From: Pseudosulfitobacter pseudonitzschiae
GTDB taxonomy: Bacteria > Pseudomonadota > Alphaproteobacteria > Rhodobacterales > Rhodobacteraceae
DNA: 64,000 nt
Assembly: GCF_002222635.1 (NCBI RefSeq)
Contig: NZ_CP022421.1
Span: 1 to 64,000 of the forward strand
Direction: 5' to 3'
Under the pieces are notes generated by a model that was given only the letters and a program-made list of their open reading frames with translations, was not told the DNA's origin and made no database searches. Below are positions 44,646 to 53,708 of the stretch, one piece after another (position 1 is the first letter of the stretch; every line of letters starts with the position of its first letter). The translations under genes and the position numbers were made by a program.

Positions 44646-45029
44646 TCAAAGCCCCTCATGTTCGGTGGTGTTGGTTTCGATATAGCGGTTCGAATGACTG
44701 ACATCGATCTTGTCAGTCTCGAGCACCCAGGTCAGTTCGCCATAGCCGCCTTCGTTGTTCTCGAACCCAGGGCTCAGCGCATAGGCGAAGTCCCAGCCGA
44801 AATCTTCGACCCGGTGGCGCAACTCTTCTGAGAAAGCGATCGTGTCTGGCGTCACGACGACATCCTCGACATTGCCGGAGTCGCCATAGCCTTCATAATG
44901 CACCACGATGTTCGTCACGCCAAGGGCACGCAGTTCGGTCAGAAGGGCGGCACGGGTCACAACCCTCTGCTCGGCGGCGCTTCGCTGGGCTTCCAGCATC
45001 TGCGCGTAAAAATCATTTACTTGTGTCAT
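44646..45029 (-). CDS. DUF6878-like plasmid protein
   Basis: A 127-residue protein. The ATG at 45029 gives MTQVNDFYAQMLEAQRSAAE; upstream extension is rejected because it runs through a hairpin. Conserved parts are ALGVTNIVVHYEGYGDSGNV and GGYGELTWVLETDKIDVSHS, typical of the DUF6878 family. It is a small alpha/beta protein of unknown role, co-transcribed with the DUF6915-like gene directly downstream. Confidence 0.8.
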   Translation of the reverse strand: MTQVNDFYAQMLEAQRSAAEQRVVTRAALLTELRALGVTNIVVHYEGYGDSGNVEDVVVTPDTIAFSEELRHRVEDFGWDFAYALSPGFENNEGGYGELTWVLETDKIDVSHSNRYIETNTTEHEGL

Positions 45030-45061
45030 GTCTTCGATCCTTTGGAATTGAGGGAAGGGGA

Positions 45062-45086
45062 GGGCGACCGTTGCAACTGGTCGCCC
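45062..45086. terminator. 8-bp intercistronic hairpin
   Basis: gggcgacc and ggtcgccc form a perfect stem with a 9-base loop between the 45109 gene and the DUF6878-like gene. Another of the hairpins that separate genes in this block. Confidence 0.5.
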
Positions 45087-45108
45087 AGGAAGTTTCCTGC
45101 TGGGGGCT

Positions 45109-45405
45109 TCAGGCCGCGGCATCGCCGCGTTTCTCAGCCGTCCGGTCAACCAGGTTGAAATACAGATTCTCGGTCGCGCGCTTGAACCCCGGCGGTTTGC
45201 GCGGGGCGAGGCAGCGCACCGAGGCGCTGCAGCTCTCACCATGCTCCATGGCGAACTGCGTCACTTGATCGATCAGGTCGTCCATACCCGCGGCCTGGAT
45301 GCGCTGTTCGGGGTAATTCGCCATCATCTGGAACTGGGTGACGACGAAGGCGCCGTCGCGGTGCGCGGGATAGAGGGTGATCTGATAGTCGAGTGTCTTG
45401 GCCAT
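45109..45405 (-). CDS. Small plasmid hypothetical protein
   Basis: A 98-residue protein (MAKTLDYQITLYPAHRDGAF) with GGAGACCAGAG before the ATG. It contains FVVTQFQMMANYPEQRIQAA and the C-terminal KRATENLYFNLVDRTAEKRG. No domain with a known role is recognised. It belongs to the same run of minus-strand housekeeping genes and is flanked on both sides by hairpins. Confidence 0.75.
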   Translation of the reverse strand: MAKTLDYQITLYPAHRDGAFVVTQFQMMANYPEQRIQAAGMDDLIDQVTQFAMEHGESCSASVRCLAPRKPPGFKRATENLYFNLVDRTAEKRGDAAA

Positions 45406-45447
45406 CTCTGGTCTCCTGCGGCGGGCGGAACGCGATCATCGCGCCCC

Positions 45448-45505
45448 ATGGAAACCCGCCAGCGCGAAAGGACCGCCCTTTGTGCAAGGACGGTCCGAGG
45501 TGATG
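45448..45505. repeat. Hairpin element, copy 1
   Basis: A ~55-base unit beginning gaaacccgccagcgcgaaag. Its hairpin pairs ggaccg (45470-45475) with cggtcc (45491-45496) and cctt with aagg, leaving one C-A mismatch. A related unit with the same fold occurs at 45944-45999. On the minus strand each lies between consecutive genes. Confidence 0.6.
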
Positions 45506-45521
45506 TTGGAGAAGAGAGGCG

Positions 45522-45902
45522 TCAGTATTCCGATGGCAGAAGCAGGGTCAGAACCCGGCGCGTCTGTTCGGGATCGGAGGGCTCGGGCGAGCCGTGCATG
45601 AAGTCGACGTCGTACAAATCGACCTTGAACCAGACCGTAGTCCCATCAAAGTCGATGACACCCATCTCGTGCCAGCCATGGGGATCGCTGTCAGCGTTGA
45701 ACGCGTCAAACGAAGCGACGCGGCGGGTGAGAGCGAGCTGGGCGTCCGGCCCTAGTGCTGCAACACCACGGGTCATCACGAACTGGCCCTGCGGAGCATT
45801 CGCGACGGGGGTTGTCCCGAGAATGGAGCGACGAAAGGCATCATTCTGCCCGGCGATCAATTCGGCTTCCTTAACGGGATCGAGATCGAGTGTGGTGGTC
45901 AT
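45522..45902 (-). CDS. DUF3768 family protein
   Basis: A 126-residue protein with GGAGATATCCC before the ATG. It opens IAGQNDAFRRSILG, followed by TRGVAALGPDAQLALTRRVA, and contains the family motif DPHGWHEMGVIDFDG and WFKVDLYDVDFMHGSPEP. DUF3768 proteins are found almost entirely on alphaproteobacterial plasmids and genomic islands, near ParB and DUF2493 genes. No function is established. It sits between the two copies of the repeated hairpin element. Confidence 0.88.
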   Translation of the reverse strand: MTTTLDLDPVKEAELIAGQNDAFRRSILGTTPVANAPQGQFVMTRGVAALGPDAQLALTRRVASFDAFNADSDPHGWHEMGVIDFDGTTVWFKVDLYDVDFMHGSPEPSDPEQTRRVLTLLLPSEY

Positions 45903-45943
45903 GGGATATCTCCGGGACGGGCCAGCCGATCCGATATCGGCTG

Positions 45944-45999
45944 CGTGAAACCCGTCAGCGGGAAAGGGCCGCCCTCTGCGCGAGGACGGCCCATGGGTT
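45944..45999. repeat. Hairpin element, copy 2
   Basis: A unit beginning gaaacccgtcagcgggaaag. It pairs gggccg (45966-45971) with cggccc (45987-45992) and cctc with gagg, leaving the same C-A mismatch as copy 1. Several stem bases differ between copies in a compensatory way (a-t to g-c), which supports a selected RNA structure. It lies between parB and the DUF3768 gene. Confidence 0.6.
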
Positions 46000-46027
46000 A
46001 GTCAGGGTTCAGAGCGGCGCCTAGGTC

Positions 46028-48199
46028 TCAGGCGGCATCACTGCTGAGAAAGGCGGGCAAGGCATCCGGTTCGTCATCCGAGGCTGAAATGGACTCCTCA
46101 CCGGACTCATCTTCGCCAAAGGCGGTTTTCGCCGCATCAATGGGGAGGTCGAGGCCACTATCCGATGCACCAGAAAATACCATCCCATCGGGCAGCCACC
46201 GCGTCGACCTTGCAACCGTTGCGGCGTCGAAACCTTCTGTCTCGCCGGCCGTTTCCGCAAAAGCCCGCTCCGTCGCGGCCGCGATATCGCCTTTGCGTTC
46301 GCGGTTGCGATCCTCGGCGTAGTCGTCACCGATCAGCTTGCGTGCCGTGGCCACCGCATGCCCCTTGTTGACCCGACCCCAGTAGTTTTGGGCAGTCGGG
46401 CGCCAGCAGGCAGCCACATCGACATCGAGCCGCGCGCCGATCTCCTCGATGATCGGGGAAGGACGATTGTCGGAGGAAAGCTGGGGTTTGACCGCCAGAC
46501 CCGTCGCCCAGGCGAAAAGCGCCTGCTTGTCGGCAAGGGGCAGCGCCGACATCGCCCGGAAGTCCTCGGGTTTCTCCAGCTTCATCCAGTCGGTGGCGAG
46601 GTCTTGTTCCAGCGCCTCGAGCATCTTCTGGGCGACGGTATCGGCATGCAAGACCTCACGATTCTGAGCCTGGAAGGGACGGATCGAGATGTCGAGTGCC
46701 TCGTTGTTGTAGGACCGTGACAGCGCCTGCTCGCAGAGCGAATAGAGCATCGCATCGAACGCCACTTCGAAATCCGCCGCCAGATGCGCCCGCAGGATGT
46801 GCTGGCGCGTCGCCCGCAGATCGTCGGCGAGGCTCGCCGAAATCCCATCCGCCTTGCGCAAGGTCGCCGCCGGGTCGGAGGTCGGCACGGGCGAAGAGGA
46901 GGTCGGCGGCGTCACATGCGGCCCGGCAGGGGAGGAAGCATCACCCGCGTCAGCACGCGCGTCGTCCGGCTCGGGTGCGGTGGGAATATCCTCGGGCCGC
47001 ACCAGGCCTTTCTCGACCCGTAGCGCGCCGTCATGACCGATGGTCAGCACCACACCGGCGATTGCGCGATCTTCTTCACCGTAGGGCTGACGTTCACGCT
47101 GCAGGGCCTCGATCTCGCGCAGGCGCGGCTCGATGGCATAGTATTCTTCCGTCTCCGCCTCAGACCAGTCCTCACCGTCATTCTGCGCCGCCAGTTCTTC
47201 CTCGCGTTCAATCAGGCGGGCCTCTTCGGCGAGAAGGTCCGGATCGGGTTCGATGTCCTGCGGATAGACCCGCCCGAAACTGCGAAACGCACCGTAATCC
47301 ACGGAAAGATGCACCTCAACCCATTTCCATGTCTCCTCGAAGGGCTTGGCCGCAGCCTGCAGCTTCTCGATCGCAAGTCGCTCCAGGAGCTCGGGGTTTT
47401 CCATATGGGCGCTGGCACGATCATCGAAGAGATCGCGCAGCAAAACCCCGCCCGCCGCCTCATAGGCTTCGATCCCGACGAAGCGCCCGAGGGCCGAGTT
47501 CGCCGAATGCGCGGTCTCGGTCAGCTGGCGTTTGATGCTCTGGGGATGGATGTGATAGCCGCCCTTCACCACGTTCCAGACTGCCAGCTGGCGATCATGG
47601 TCGTCGGTCAGGGTGAAGGCCATCACGCATTCGAGGGTCAGATCCCCCGCGCGGAACTGCTCGATGATCTCGGGCGCGACACGGGCGAGTTTGAGGCGAC
47701 GGCGCACCAGGTCGACGGAGACACCGAACTTCAACGCGATTTCGTCCTCGCTGCGACCCTCGGCGATCAGCTTGTCGAAGGACTCGAACTGGTCGGCGGG
47801 ATGCATGGCTGCGCGCTGGAGGTTTTCTGTGGCGGAGGTGAGGATGGCGTTGCGCTCGTCCTCGACGAGGCAGGGCACTGGATGATCCGCGGGGATCACA
47901 CCGTCTTCGGCGAGCTGCTTCAGTGCTTTGAGGCGGCGGCCGCCGGCATCGACCGCAAACCGTGTCTCAGACAGCGCATGAACTACCAGGTTCTGCTTGA
48001 TACCGGTTTCGCGAATGCTGGAAAGAAGCTCGGCGTCATCGTTGGTGCTGGCGGCGACTTTGCGGACGTTGAGGGGGCTGGTCTCCAGCTGATCAAGCGG
48101 GATCATCCGGATGTCGGCAGCGCCCTCAGGCGTTGCCGATCCGGCGGCTTCGGTCGTCTTTGCGTTGGTGGGTTTCGGACGGGTCGTGGTCTTGGCCAT
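46028..48199 (-). CDS. Large ParB/RepB/Spo0J-type protein
   Basis: A 723-residue protein. The ATG at 48199 has AAGGA before it; a longer reading from 48337 lacks one. The ParB N-terminal nuclease-like domain covers residues about 30-125 (DIRMIPLDQLETSPLNVRKV, GRRLKALKQLAEDGVIP), followed by an HTH (SEDEIALKFGVSVDLVRRRL). The long C-terminal part (200-723) includes an acidic coiled region (LIEREEELAAQNDGEDW) and is unlike chromosomal ParB. No ParA is adjacent. Such large ParB-like proteins are common on rhizobial and rhodobacterial plasmids and may act in transfer or gene regulation rather than partition. Confidence 0.9.
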   Translation of the reverse strand: MAKTTTRPKPTNAKTTEAAGSATPEGAADIRMIPLDQLETSPLNVRKVAASTNDDAELLSSIRETGIKQNLVVHALSETRFAVDAGGRRLKALKQLAEDGVIPADHPVPCLVEDERNAILTSATENLQRAAMHPADQFESFDKLIAEGRSEDEIALKFGVSVDLVRRRLKLARVAPEIIEQFRAGDLTLECVMAFTLTDDHDRQLAVWNVVKGGYHIHPQSIKRQLTETAHSANSALGRFVGIEAYEAAGGVLLRDLFDDRASAHMENPELLERLAIEKLQAAAKPFEETWKWVEVHLSVDYGAFRSFGRVYPQDIEPDPDLLAEEARLIEREEELAAQNDGEDWSEAETEEYYAIEPRLREIEALQRERQPYGEEDRAIAGVVLTIGHDGALRVEKGLVRPEDIPTAPEPDDARADAGDASSPAGPHVTPPTSSSPVPTSDPAATLRKADGISASLADDLRATRQHILRAHLAADFEVAFDAMLYSLCEQALSRSYNNEALDISIRPFQAQNREVLHADTVAQKMLEALEQDLATDWMKLEKPEDFRAMSALPLADKQALFAWATGLAVKPQLSSDNRPSPIIEEIGARLDVDVAACWRPTAQNYWGRVNKGHAVATARKLIGDDYAEDRNRERKGDIAAATERAFAETAGETEGFDAATVARSTRWLPDGMVFSGASDSGLDLPIDAAKTAFGEDESGEESISASDDEPDALPAFLSSDAA

Positions 48200-48535
48200 G
48201 GTCAGAGTCCTTGTCACGCCGGACCCGGATGAGCCTCTCTCTATCCTTTCAAGCCCGGCACCCGGGCTTCCCTTTCTTGAGCTCTTGCCGGTCGAGAATA
48301 GTCGCGTTGGTTCAAATCCGAAGTGACAATTGTTCATGAAAACTCAATGCTGCACGAAGGACCGCCATTGGGACGCTGCTACCCTCGCTTGAATTTCCAG
48401 GCACAGAAACCGGTTGCCAAGTAGCGTGAAACCAAATGCATGTACGCGAATTTGTGGGGCGGTCGAGTCCCGCGCTTTCAAAAATCAATCGCAAGATCAA
48501 GCGCTATTTCTGATTCGACCATGCTTCAATGAGTA
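48200..48535. other. Junction region between housekeeping block and island 3
   Basis: 336 bases upstream of parB and downstream of the MFS gene stop. Short frames exist but none has a ribosome binding site or recognisable product. It must hold the parB promoter. Base composition becomes more AT-rich toward the MFS gene. Confidence 0.4.
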
Positions 48536-49726
48536 CTAGCGCTTCATCATGAGCGCAAAGCTAAAGTAGATAGAAGCGATTAAACCCACGAAAGCCAATA
48601 CAGTGGTGACCGCAAGCGGGACCGAATAGGAACCTGTTTGGGTATATAGAAGCCCTCCTGCCCAAGGAGCTATCAGCCCAGCGAGGCCATATGAGAAGAT
48701 CATTTTACCATAGACCCTCCCAATCTGCGAGATGCCGTATTCACGCCCGATCAATACGGGTATCAGCGACGCCGAACCACCAAAGCACAGTCCAACAAAT
48801 ACGGTCGCTACGCAAACGATCAAGAAGCTGTCCGAACGTATCATCAATAACGCAGCGACCGTAAGCAAGCAGACAAAAAACAACGCACTTCTGCCTTGAA
48901 CCCAATCGACAAACCTGCCACCAAAAATGGATCCTATTATATATCCTAAATTCAACAAGCCCGCGCCTAGTCCAAGAAGCCTACTTGGAACGCCAATTTC
49001 TTCCAAAATACCGGATATATGCGAGATAGTTAACAGCCCGGCAAAGCAAATTGCGAAGAAACAGTAGGACATAATCGCAAAGCGAAGCGTAAAGACTTCA
49101 GAGCCAGTACGCTCTTGAATTTCTTCTGTAGGTGTCTGAGGAGAACCATCAGTTTTAAAAACAACAAAAACTCCGAGCAGAAGTATTCCGAAACCGATGA
49201 CAAGAAATGATGTCGCTGGAGAACTGTGCAGAATCGCCCGTGCAAAAACGCTAGAAATAAGGATCCCAGACAAGGCAAAACACGACACTATGACACCAAT
49301 CGCTAGAGAACGATTTCGCTCTTTTGCGAATTGAGCCATTTCAAGCGCGAACCCGTACCCCAAGCCTGAGCCGGTCCCAAAAGCCATGCCATAGCCAATA
49401 ATAAGCGACGTCAATGTTGGCCAAAAGCCAAACAGAAAGTGCCCGCCACCAGCCAGTGAAAAACAAAGCAAAGCAGTGCCGCGTAAGGTCAATCTCGTTG
49501 ATACTGCCTTTTGTAGCATCATTCCCAGCATGAAACACGCCAGTGCCAATGACGGAGCCAAGCTTAACTCAGCCCGGCTCAGCCCGAGATCCCTTTCCAT
49601 CGGTAACAGGAACAAGCTCCACGCATACATTACACCCATGCAGCTGTTAGTAAGACAGCCAATCAGCACTGGGGGAGAAAGCAGACCTACTCCCAGCGCG
49701 TCATTTCCGTCAACTCTGCCAATCAT
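48536..49726 (-). CDS. MFS transporter, OFA-type
   Basis: A 396-residue protein with twelve hydrophobic segments. The N-terminus reads LLSPPVLIGCLTNSCMGVMY then AWSLFLLPMERDLGLSRAEL, typical of oxalate/formate-antiporter-like (OFA) carriers for monocarboxylates. The loop GYIIGSIFGGRFVDWVQGRS holds the MFS motif. The ATG lies 3 bases after the dehydrogenase stop, so translation is coupled. Codon use is visibly more A/T-rich than in the rest of the window, which suggests a different origin. It may import a substrate or export a product of island 3. Confidence 0.88.
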   Translation of the reverse strand: MIGRVDGNDALGVGLLSPPVLIGCLTNSCMGVMYAWSLFLLPMERDLGLSRAELSLAPSLALACFMLGMMLQKAVSTRLTLRGTALLCFSLAGGGHFLFGFWPTLTSLIIGYGMAFGTGSGLGYGFALEMAQFAKERNRSLAIGVIVSCFALSGILISSVFARAILHSSPATSFLVIGFGILLLGVFVVFKTDGSPQTPTEEIQERTGSEVFTLRFAIMSYCFFAICFAGLLTISHISGILEEIGVPSRLLGLGAGLLNLGYIIGSIFGGRFVDWVQGRSALFFVCLLTVAALLMIRSDSFLIVCVATVFVGLCFGGSASLIPVLIGREYGISQIGRVYGKMIFSYGLAGLIAPWAGGLLYTQTGSYSVPLAVTTVLAFVGLIASIYFSFALMMKR

Positions 49727-49729
49727 TGT

Positions 49730-52174
49730 CTACACCTTGATCCTCTCGTTCTTTGGGTCCAAGAAAGGTGAGAGTGACGCAGTTGCCTTGTAACGTTCAC
49801 AGGCGATCTCAATCTCGAATCCACCGGCATTGATGAAGTCGCGAGTGACACCGTCGGCGTTATAGATGTATCCCATGCCCATCGATCGATCGAGCCTGTG
49901 CCCATATCCACCAGAGGTAATAGATCCGATTATCCTACCTTCCTTGTAGATTGGCTCTTCGTGATAGAGCATCTTTCGACATCCGTCGGGCAGTTGGAAT
50001 TGTACAAGCCGCTTTGTAGGCACACCGGCGTCTCGCGCACGCAAGAGAGCATCACGGCCGACAAATTCAGCTTTATTATAGTCCACGGCAAACGAGAGCC
50101 CCGCCTGGATCGGAGTGTCTTCTTCGCCAATGTCATGCCCCCAGTGCCGATAACCTTTTTCTACCCGAAGGCTGTTGAGCGCAAAGAACCCCGCATGGCT
50201 AAGGCCAAATTCCTGACCGGCCTCGACGATCTTGTCGAAGACATGCATCGCGAAATCCGCCGGGATATAGAGTTCCCACCCAAGCTCGCCGACAAAGGTC
50301 AGCCGACTCGCCCTGACGGTCGCATATCCGACGGCAATCTCCTGACTCGTCCCGAACGGGAAGGCGGCATTCGACAGGTCGGCACCAGAAACCTTCTCAA
50401 GCAGCGCACGGGATTTGGGCCCCATAATCGCTAGCATCGGTAGGCCGGGCGTAACATCGGTGACAACGACAGCCGCATCGTCGGGAATGTGGCGGCGCAA
50501 CCACGACAGATCGCGTGTCTGGCTGGCGGCTATGGTGACGACTAGATAGGCTGTTTCTGAAAGCCGGGTGATCGTGACATCCGCCTCGATACCCCCGCGC
50601 GGGTTGAGCCACTGGGTGTAGACGACCTTGCCCATAGCAACATCAACATTTCCCGCTGACACGTTGTTGAGAATGCGGCAAGCGTCTCGGCCCTCGACCC
50701 GGAATTTCACATAGCAACTCTGGTCGAAAACGGTCACGGCTGATTGCGTGTCCAAACATTCAGCGCGCGCGTCTTCGAACCAGCTTTGCGGGCCGAAGGA
50801 ATAGCCGATCTCAGTCGAGCGGCCATCGCGCGCGAAAAAGCCCGGCCGCTCATATCCGGCAGCTTCGGTCATCGAGGCCCCGAGAGCGACAAGGCGGTCG
50901 TGAAACGGGCTTTGGCGCACATTGCGCGCGGTTTCATATTGCTGGTAAGGCCAATGCATCTTGTAGAGCAAGCCCAACGTTTCCTTGGTCCGGTCGAAGA
51001 GATAGCTCTTGTTCGACTGCCAGGAATGCATGCGGCGCACGTCGACATCTGCCAGCTCCATCGGCGGGTGACCGTCGTTGATCCAATCCGCCAGCGCCTT
51101 GCCGACGCCACCGGACGACAGGATGCCGACCGAGTTGAACCCGCAGGCGCAGAACAACCCCTCAACTTCGGGCGTCTCTCCCAGAAGGTAGCGGTCATCG
51201 GGCGTGAAGCTTTCGGGGCCGTTGAAGAACAGCTGGATACCCGCGTTAGCCAGCGCCGGCACGCGTTTGACGGCCATGTCGAGGATTGGTTCGAAATGAT
51301 CGAAATCCTCGGGCAGGCTGTCGAAGCAGAAGTCCTCGGGGATGCCGTTGTGCCCCCAGGGTTTCGCTTCGGGCTCGAAGCATCCCAGCAGCAGCTTGCC
51401 AGCGTCTTCCTTGTAATAGGAACACTCATCGGCGACGAACAGCACCGGCAGTTCGCGGGGCAGATCGGGCATCTGCTCGGTCACGATGTAGAAATGCTCT
51501 GCCGCGTGGAGCGGCAGGGAGACGCCGCTTTGCGCCGCGAATTCCCGCGACCACATGCCACCCGCGATGACGACGCGGTCGGCGCGGATCTCGCCATCGG
51601 CGAGTTTCACGCCCCGCACCTTTCCGTTCTCGACGATCAGGCGCTCGACCGGGGTCTGTTCGAAAATCCGCGCGCCGCGCATACGCGCGCCTTTGGCCAT
51701 CGCCATCGTCACGTCGGCGGGATTGACCTGCCCGTCATTGGGCATCCAGATGCCGCCGACGATGTCGCCGACTTCGACCAGCGGCCAGCGTTCGCGGATT
51801 TCGCCGGCGGAGACGACGTCGGCCTCGAGCCCGAAATTTCGGGCCATGGACACGCCACGTTTCAGTTCCTCGAAGCGCGCGTCATGCGTGGCAAGGCGCA
51901 GCGCGCCGTTTTGCTTGAAGCCCGTCGCCTGCCCCGTTTCCGCCTCCAGATCGCGAAACAGCTCGCCGGTGTATTGGGCAAGCTGTGTCATGTTTCGCGT
52001 CGCACGGAGCTGCGTCACGAGTCCAGCCGCATGCCAGGTCGTGCCGCTCGTGAGTTGCTTGCGCTCGCACAACACGACATCGGTAATCCCCAGCTTGGTC
52101 AGATGATATGCGATGGAGCAGCCCGCAACGCCGCCGCCTACGATAACCACATCTGCCGTGTTTGGAATGCCCAT
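49730..52174 (-). CDS. Dimethylglycine/sarcosine dehydrogenase-like flavoprotein
   Basis: An 814-residue FAD enzyme. AGGAG precedes the ATG. The FAD fold starts DVVIVGGGVAGCSIAYHLTK; His48 in SGTTWHAAGLV is the position that carries covalent FAD in dimethylglycine and sarcosine dehydrogenases. Residues about 430-700 are the aminomethyltransferase (GcvT) domain and 715-810 its C-terminal barrel, where formaldehyde is transferred to tetrahydrofolate. It would demethylate an N-methyl amino acid, giving methylene-THF and passing electrons to ETF; etfBA and folD lie at the end of the window. The last part of the coding region is AT-richer than the rest. Confidence 0.9.
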   Translation of the reverse strand: MGIPNTADVVIVGGGVAGCSIAYHLTKLGITDVVLCERKQLTSGTTWHAAGLVTQLRATRNMTQLAQYTGELFRDLEAETGQATGFKQNGALRLATHDARFEELKRGVSMARNFGLEADVVSAGEIRERWPLVEVGDIVGGIWMPNDGQVNPADVTMAMAKGARMRGARIFEQTPVERLIVENGKVRGVKLADGEIRADRVVIAGGMWSREFAAQSGVSLPLHAAEHFYIVTEQMPDLPRELPVLFVADECSYYKEDAGKLLLGCFEPEAKPWGHNGIPEDFCFDSLPEDFDHFEPILDMAVKRVPALANAGIQLFFNGPESFTPDDRYLLGETPEVEGLFCACGFNSVGILSSGGVGKALADWINDGHPPMELADVDVRRMHSWQSNKSYLFDRTKETLGLLYKMHWPYQQYETARNVRQSPFHDRLVALGASMTEAAGYERPGFFARDGRSTEIGYSFGPQSWFEDARAECLDTQSAVTVFDQSCYVKFRVEGRDACRILNNVSAGNVDVAMGKVVYTQWLNPRGGIEADVTITRLSETAYLVVTIAASQTRDLSWLRRHIPDDAAVVVTDVTPGLPMLAIMGPKSRALLEKVSGADLSNAAFPFGTSQEIAVGYATVRASRLTFVGELGWELYIPADFAMHVFDKIVEAGQEFGLSHAGFFALNSLRVEKGYRHWGHDIGEEDTPIQAGLSFAVDYNKAEFVGRDALLRARDAGVPTKRLVQFQLPDGCRKMLYHEEPIYKEGRIIGSITSGGYGHRLDRSMGMGYIYNADGVTRDFINAGGFEIEIACERYKATASLSPFLDPKNERIKV

Positions 52175-52192
52175 AAATGTAGCTCCTGTCTT

Positions 52193-52906
52193 TCAAGCAC
52201 CCAGATAGGTGTCGATTATTTTCCGATTTTCATGCATTTCCGCGGGGACACCGGACCAGACGAAATGGCCGCCATCCATCAGATGCAGCCGGTCCGCATG
52301 GTTGGCCACCCGGGCGATATTCTCTTCGACCACGACGATCGTCATCCCTGTCGCGCGCAATTCGTCGATGGCCGCATAGATCTGGTCGATCACCACCGGC
52401 GCCAGGCCGAGCGAAGGCTCGTCCAGCACCAGCAGGCGGCAATCCCCCATCATCAGGCCGCGGCCGATGCCCAGCATCCGGCGCTCACCTCCCGACAGGG
52501 AGCTGGCGATCTGCTCCGCGCGCTGTTCGAGCTTGGGAAAGAGCGCGAAGACCTTGTCTAGTTGCGCCTGGGACCTTGCATCCGACCGGTTGGCATAGCC
52601 GCCGACCAGCAGGTTTTCGAGAATGGTCATGTTCTTGTAGACCAGATCGCCCTGCGGCACATGGGCCAGCCCCATCCGCGCGATTTTCTCCGGCGCCAGC
52701 CCGAGGATGGATCGACCGTTCAGCGCGATGCTGCCCTGGGTCCTGGGCAACAGGCCCGATATCGCGCGCAGCAGCGTCGTCTTGCCATGACCGTTCGGGC
52801 CGACAATGCCGATCAGTTCGCCTTTCGCGACCGTCAGGTCGATCCCGTTCAGGATCGACCCTGTGCCGTAACCGGCGTGACAATCCTTGACTTCAAGAAG
52901 CGGCAT
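52193..52906 (-). CDS. livF: ABC transporter ATP-binding protein LivF type
   Basis: A 237-residue ATPase. The ATG at 52906 overlaps the end of livG by 14 bases. Walker A is GPNGHGKTTL, the signature is LSGGERRMLGIGRG and Walker B CRLLVLDEPSLGLAP. The opening MPLLEVKDCHAGYGTGSILN is LivF-like. It energises the branched-chain/amide-type importer with LivG, LivM and LivH. Confidence 0.93.
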   Translation of the reverse strand: MPLLEVKDCHAGYGTGSILNGIDLTVAKGELIGIVGPNGHGKTTLLRAISGLLPRTQGSIALNGRSILGLAPEKIARMGLAHVPQGDLVYKNMTILENLLVGGYANRSDARSQAQLDKVFALFPKLEQRAEQIASSLSGGERRMLGIGRGLMMGDCRLLVLDEPSLGLAPVVIDQIYAAIDELRATGMTIVVVEENIARVANHADRLHLMDGGHFVWSGVPAEMHENRKIIDTYLGA

Positions 52907-53705
52907 TTCCGACCTCCTCCGCCTGTGCTCCCCTGCGGCTGTCTGCAGCACCGGACACACCGAGGAAGACATCCACGACCTCGGGATTGTCGGCGAGACT
53001 GCCCGCCGTCCCTTCGTGCAGTTTCGCACCGTGGTGCAGGATCATGATCCGGTCCGCAAAGGCTGTCATGAAGCTCATCACGTGTTCGATCACGACGATG
53101 GTGGTCCCGCGAAAATCCCGAAGCTGTCTGAAGACCGCCGCGCAGGTTTCGATCTCGGCCGGGTTGAGCCCCCCGACCGGTTCGTCCAGCAGCAGCAGTT
53201 TGGGATGGCTCACGATGGCGCATCCGATCATCAACAGCTTCAGCTGCAAGACCGGCAAGGCACCCGCCATCACGTCCGCATAGTCCGTCAAACCGGTCAG
53301 ATCGAGTACCTCGGCCGCGCGGATCTCGGACCTGCGGTCATAGCTCAACCCGGGCACGAGCCGCTTTTCGCTGCCGAAATAGGCGCAGGTCTTCAGATTG
53401 TCGGCGACCGTCTGCGAGTTGAAGACGGCGTTTAGCTGGAAGGTGCGGCTAATGCCGAGATGGCAGATCGCCGAGGCGCCGAGCCCGGTGATATCGGCGC
53501 CCTCGAACAGGATCCTCCCGGCGGTCGGGGGGGTCACCCCGGACAAGAGATCAAACAGCGTGGTCTTCCCGGCGCCGTTCGGACCGCCGATGCCGAGAAC
53601 CTCGCCGCGGTCGACATGAAAGCTGAGATCGTTCGTCGCCTTCATGGCCCCATAGGCCTTGGTCAGGCCGCGCACCTCGAGCAGATGTTGCGGTGAATGG
53701 GTCAC
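52893..53705 (-). CDS. livG: ABC transporter ATP-binding protein LivG type
   Basis: A 270-residue ATPase with a GTG start (MTHSPQHLLEVRGL) behind GGAGGGC. Walker A is GPNGAGKTTLFDLLSG. Instead of the standard LSGGQ signature there is GALPVLQLKLLMIGCAIVSH, so the signature motif is degenerate, while Walker B KLLLLDEPVGGLNP is intact. The degenerate C-loop is noted under findings. It overlaps livF and lies 3 bases from livM. Confidence 0.92.
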   Translation of the reverse strand: MTHSPQHLLEVRGLTKAYGAMKATNDLSFHVDRGEVLGIGGPNGAGKTTLFDLLSGVTPPTAGRILFEGADITGLGASAICHLGISRTFQLNAVFNSQTVADNLKTCAYFGSEKRLVPGLSYDRRSEIRAAEVLDLTGLTDYADVMAGALPVLQLKLLMIGCAIVSHPKLLLLDEPVGGLNPAEIETCAAVFRQLRDFRGTTIVVIEHVMSFMTAFADRIMILHHGAKLHEGTAGSLADNPEVVDVFLGVSGAADSRRGAQAEEVGNAAS

Positions 53706-53708
53706 GTT

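Noticed and set aside
48312-48500. A 62-codon minus-strand frame before parB
   Set aside because: No supporting start signal or similarity; the region is better explained as the parB upstream region.
50744-52561. A 605-codon plus-strand frame opposite the dehydrogenase gene
   Set aside because: Covers two minus-strand genes with intact motifs; no recognisable protein.
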